A stretch of DNA of 58,177 nt, taken from assembly GCA_027307335.1 (NCBI GenBank), contig DAHUXD010000061.1, positions 1 to 58,177 on the forward strand, read 5' to 3'. Of this stretch, positions 55,412 to 58,177 are shown in pieces. This DNA is from Acidobacteriota bacterium (GTDB lineage: Bacteria; Acidobacteriota; Thermoanaerobaculia; UBA5066; Gp7-AA6). Both the position numbers and the translations under genes were made by a program. Within the stretch, counting starts at the first letter, position 1. The number at the start of each line of letters is the position of its first letter. Under the pieces are notes generated by a model. That model did not search any database. It had not been told where the DNA came from and saw nothing but the letters and a program-made list of their open reading frames with translations.

Positions 55412-57180
55412 CCGACGACCGTTCCGCCGCCGCCACCTCCACCGCCGTCGACACCCGCCTCTCGCCCGTCGTCAAGTCGCTCTTCGCCGGCGAGATCCCG
55501 GAGGACACGGTGTTCCCGTACCCGGAGGTCGACGCCTCCGAGCGCGAGACGGTCTCCGTGTTTCTCGACTCGTTCCGCAGCTTCGCGAAGGACCGGATCG
55601 ACTCGGCGAAGATCGAGCGCGACCACGCGATCCCGCCCGAGGTGATCCGGGGCCTCGGCGAGCTCGGCGCCTTCGGCATGACGATCCCGGAGGCCTACGG
55701 CGGCTACGGCTTCTCGGCCTCCGCCTACTGCCGGGTCACCGAGGAAGTCGGACGCACCGACGCGTCGCTCGCCATCCTCATCGGCGGCCACCAGTCGATC
55801 GGCATGAAGGGCCTGCTCCTCTACGGCACCGAGGAGCAGAAGAAGCGCTGGCTGCCGCGGCTGGCGTCGGGGGAATGGATCGCCGCCTTCGCGCTGACGG
55901 AGCCCGAGGCCGGTTCCGACGCCGCGTCGCTGAAGACGACGGCGGTGTACGACGAGAAGACGAACGAGTTCGTGCTGAACGGCACCAAGCACTGGATCTC
56001 CAACGGCGGCTTCGCCGAGTTCTTCACGGTCTTCGCGAAGGACGTGAAACTCGAGGCGCCGGACGAGCACCGGAAGATCACGGCCTTCGCGGTCCCGAAG
56101 GAGCTGGGCGGCGTCCTCCCCGGCAAGGAGGAGCGCAAGCTCGGGCTCAAAGGCTCCTCCACCGTGCCCGTCGAGCTCGAGAACGTCCGCGTCCCCGCGT
56201 CGCACGTGCTCGGCGAGCGGGGCCAGGGGTTCAAGATCGCGGTCGAGATCCTGAACACGGGCCGCACGTCGCTCGGCGCGGGGTGCATCGGCGGATCGAA
56301 GGTCATGCTCGAATACGCCGCGCGTCACGCGACGCAGCGCAAGCAGTTCCAGACGCGCATCGCCGACTTCGAGATGATCCGCGCGAAGTTCGCGCGCATG
56401 GTCGTGTCGACGTACGCGCTCGAGTCGATGGTCTACCTCACCGCGGGCCTGATCGATCGCGGCCTCGACGACTACTCGCTCGAGGGCGCCTGCTGCAAGA
56501 TCTACGGGACCGAGGCCGTCTGGCGGAACATCAACGACGCGCTCCAGATCGCCGGCGGCAACGGGTTCATGGAGGAGTATCCGTACGAGAAGGCGCTGCG
56601 GGACTCCCGCATCAACATGATCTTCGAGGGCACCAACGAAATCCTCCGCGTGCTGGTGGCGCTCTCGGGGATGCGCGACGTCGGCGAGGACCTGAAGGAG
56701 GTCGGCCGGGCGCTCAAGGCGCCCCTCTCCTCGATCGGCATCCTGTCCGACTACGCGGCGCGCAAGTTCCGGGGCGCCGTCGCGCCGACGCGCTTGACGC
56801 GCATCGCGCCGGAGCTCGCGCCGCAGGGGGAGATCGTCGCGCGCTATGCCCGCGCGGCCCACGGCGCGGTGGAGACGCTGCTCCGCAAGTACGGCAAGGG
56901 CGTGATCGCCAAGGAGTACCACCAGGAGCGCCTCGCGAACGTCGCGATCGACCTCTACGCGTCGCTCGCCGTGCTCTCCCGGGCGACCGCGGCCATCCAG
57001 AAGAAAGGGTCCGAGAAGGCGGCGGACGAGGCGCGGCTGGCGCGGTCGTTCGTCGAGGGCGCCAAGTACCGGATGGTGGGGCACCTGAAGGAGATGGACA
57101 AGAACCGGGACGGCGAGCAGACCGCGATTTCCGAGACGGCTTACGCCTCGCTCGGGTACGGCTTCCCGCTGTGGGAGTGA
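55408..57180 (+). CDS. Acyl-CoA dehydrogenase (very-long-chain/FadE-like)
   Basis: 590 residues. The ACAD core (about 50-430) has ALTEPEAGSDAASLKTTA, WISNGGFAEFFTVFAK, TGRTSLGAGCIGGSKVMLEYA and NGFMEEYPYEKALRDSRINMIFEGTNEILRVLVAL, which includes the catalytic Glu. An extra C-terminal helical domain of about 150 residues is like that of VLCAD/ACAD9. FAD-dependent first step of beta-oxidation. An ATGA overlap joins it to the FadJ-like gene. Confidence 0.95.
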   Translation: MTDDRSAAATSTAVDTRLSPVVKSLFAGEIPEDTVFPYPEVDASERETVSVFLDSFRSFAKDRIDSAKIERDHAIPPEVIRGLGELGAFGMTIPEAYGGYGFSASAYCRVTEEVGRTDASLAILIGGHQSIGMKGLLLYGTEEQKKRWLPRLASGEWIAAFALTEPEAGSDAASLKTTAVYDEKTNEFVLNGTKHWISNGGFAEFFTVFAKDVKLEAPDEHRKITAFAVPKELGGVLPGKEERKLGLKGSSTVPVELENVRVPASHVLGERGQGFKIAVEILNTGRTSLGAGCIGGSKVMLEYAARHATQRKQFQTRIADFEMIRAKFARMVVSTYALESMVYLTAGLIDRGLDDYSLEGACCKIYGTEAVWRNINDALQIAGGNGFMEEYPYEKALRDSRINMIFEGTNEILRVLVALSGMRDVGEDLKEVGRALKAPLSSIGILSDYAARKFRGAVAPTRLTRIAPELAPQGEIVARYARAAHGAVETLLRKYGKGVIAKEYHQERLANVAIDLYASLAVLSRATAAIQKKGSEKAADEARLARSFVEGAKYRMVGHLKEMDKNRDGEQTAISETAYASLGYGFPLWE

Positions 57181-57614
57181 CGGTGCGGCGGCGCGGCGCG
57201 GCTCTTCTCCTGGTCCTCGCGTTCGCTGCGGTCCCAACTCGCGCGGCCGATCCCGCCTCGGCGGCGGACGCCGAGAAGTCGGCCGAAGCCGCGGCACGCG
57301 GCTGGCTCGCGCTCGTCGATGCGGGCAAGTACGGCGAGAGCTGGGACGCCGCGGCGTCGCTGTTCCGATCCGCGCTGACGCGGGAGCAGTGGAAGGCCGC
57401 GCTCGACAGGGTGCGTCGCCCGCTCGGCCGCGAGTCGTCGCGGAAGCTCCTCGGCGCGAAGTTCGCGACGGAGCTCCCGAACGCGCCGAAGGGCGAGTAC
57501 GTCGTGATTCAGTTCGCGACCGACTTCGAGCACGAGACCGGCGCCGTCGAGACGATCACGCCCACGAAGGACCGCGACGGAACCTGGCGCGTGTCCGGCT
57601 ACTTCATCAAGTAG
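57177..57614 (+). CDS. DUF4019-containing secreted protein
   Basis: 145 residues from GTG 57177, overlapping the acyl-CoA dehydrogenase stop. GTG 57183 is an equal alternative. Signal peptide (to about 24, PTRAADP), then AARGWLALVDAGKYGESWDAAASLFRSALTREQWKAALDRVRRPLG, the DUF4019 signature, ending with RDGTWRVSGYFIK. Function unknown. It is the last gene of the beta-oxidation operon by overlap. Confidence 0.85.
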   Translation: MTVRRRGAALLLVLAFAAVPTRAADPASAADAEKSAEAAARGWLALVDAGKYGESWDAAASLFRSALTREQWKAALDRVRRPLGRESSRKLLGAKFATELPNAPKGEYVVIQFATDFEHETGAVETITPTKDRDGTWRVSGYFIK

Positions 57615-57626
57615 CGCGTTCATCAA

Positions 57627-57649
57627 CGCGAGAGACACGTCGTCTCGCG
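57627..57649 (+). terminator. Hairpin after the beta-oxidation operon
   Basis: CGCGAGA (57627-57633) and TCTCGCG (57643-57649) form a stem, extended inward by GAC/GTC with a bulge. It starts 13 bp after the last stop codon. No T-run follows, so it may slow rather than strictly end transcription. Confidence 0.5.
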
Positions 57650-57652
57650 GTG

Positions 57653-57668
57653 CGTGACGCGTGTCACA
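57653..57668 (+). promoter_or_regulatory. CRP/FNR-family-like palindrome CGTGA-CGCGTG-TCACA
   Basis: GTGA-N6-TCAC is a perfect inverted repeat matching the core of the CRP-type TGTGA-N6-TCACA site. It lies upstream of an AT-rich stretch (about 57700-57765), which contrasts with the GC-rich surroundings and looks like promoter DNA. A GC-rich segment with several possible hairpins (57770-57880, for example CTCCA/TGGAG) follows before the next gene. Confidence 0.5.
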
Positions 57669-57911
57669 CGCGGCGGCCAACGGCGCGTATCGCTCATCGC
57701 GACTTTTTTCGCCTCGTTCATCTTTTTGTGTAACGTTTTGCACATCCGTCCTTAAACTGTCTTCGCGAACCGACTTACCCGATCGGCAGTGTGCCGGGCG
57801 AGCAAGTCGGCTCCAAATGGAGTCGATGCGGAGTACTGCCGGAGGCCTGTCCCGGGCGGGTACGATGCTCTCCCTGTCTCCCGCTGAACCATTCGGCGAC
57901 GAGGCCGAGTC

Positions 57912-58177
57912 GTGAACGGATCCGCGCTCGCCGCCGTCGCGCCCTCGTCGGTGCTCGCCGGCGTGACGACTCTGCATCTCGCGCTCGGTCTGATTCGTCG
58001 TCATCGTACGCACAACCGTGCCCGGGGTGTCGTGTTCCTCGCCATCTCGGTGGTCTTCGCCGCGACCGCCTGGATCTTCCCCTCGTACCGCGACCTCGGG
58101 ATGGCCGCCGGCGCGCATCTCGTATGGTTCGTCGTGAGCGGCCTCCTCGGGGGCGCGCACGCCGCCCGCCCGGCGAG
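57912..58177 (+). CDS. N-terminus of an integral membrane protein (partial)
   Basis: From GTG 57912 the frame is open to the window edge (88 residues). Three hydrophobic segments are visible: LAAVAPSSVLAGVTTLHLALGLI, GVVFLAISVVFAATAWIF and AAGAHLVWFVVSGLLGGA, with short basic loops (RRHRTHNRARG) between. No family can be assigned from this part. The long AT-rich and hairpin-bearing leader upstream suggests independent and regulated expression. Confidence 0.6.
   Translation, partial: MNGSALAAVAPSSVLAGVTTLHLALGLIRRHRTHNRARGVVFLAISVVFAATAWIFPSYRDLGMAAGAHLVWFVVSGLLGGAHAARPA

Noticed and set aside
57141-58160. Long minus-strand open frame at the right end
   Set aside because: It runs antisense through the DUF4019 gene and the AT-rich promoter island and has no domain character.

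Overview
This is a high-GC bacterial window of 58 kb with many GTG starts (and one TTG), dense overlapping operons and one tRNA. Several traits point to an Acidobacteriota-like organism: the multiheme cytochrome load, a secreted protein ending in three S-layer-homology-like units, poly-HAMP hybrid kinases and a DUF4019 lipid-operon partner. This is inference from gene style; no 16S or marker gene is present.

Layout. 1-1382: end of an efflux operon (TolC plus the start of the next gene). 1660-9738: two giant soluble hybrid histidine kinases, one with a nine-unit HAMP array, closed by a nested palindrome. 9747-12471: small accessory genes and tRNA-Arg(CCT). 12468-15302 (-): Rieske, cytochrome b and nonaheme cytochrome c, a bc-type complex. 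15532-17695: an APH-like and a CysC-like kinase, then Hsp20. 17812-24296 (-): a NapC/NirT cytochrome and two very large multiheme-c/cytochrome-b fusions resembling Geobacter CbcL. 24578-25770 (-): three paralogous monoheme cytochromes. 25824-30915 (-): an outer-membrane conduit (MtrB/PioB-like barrel, DmsE/MtrA-like and OmcA/MtrC-like decahemes). 30988-34753 (-): a Cys-rich unknown, a universal stress protein and a GNAT/ADP-forming acyl-CoA synthetase fusion. 34822-36577: a PfkB kinase and a decayed nucleotidyltransferase. 36746-42329: hibernation factor, CBS protein, USP, then a MacAB-like exporter. 42348-43139 (-): a PAS-LuxR regulator with a four-cysteine cluster. 43351-48677: an SDR, an ECF sigma/anti-sigma/Spy-like operon, a decayed sulfite-oxidase-like gene and the SLH protein. 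48770-57614: an SDR, a membrane protein and a fatty-acid beta-oxidation operon.

The electron-transfer genes would together carry quinol electrons through inner-membrane multiheme/cytochrome b proteins, periplasmic cytochromes and a porin-cytochrome conduit to an external acceptor.

Most notable observation: a 16-bp dyad, TGATGC-N4-GNATCA, recurs ten times in the non-coding gaps. Seven of these copies lie 21-22 nt upstream of a -10-like hexamer (consensus close to TATCCT), upstream of the bc complex, Hsp20, the CbcL-like operon, two of the monoheme cytochromes, USP, and the hibernation factor/CBS/USP operon. An eighth copy stands in tandem behind the CbcL-operon site. Two more flank the start region of the PAS-LuxR gene, whose Cys cluster resembles the Fe-S PAS of NreB. 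I propose an unreported redox-controlled regulon coupling extracellular respiration to dormancy proteins, with the PAS-LuxR protein as the candidate regulator.
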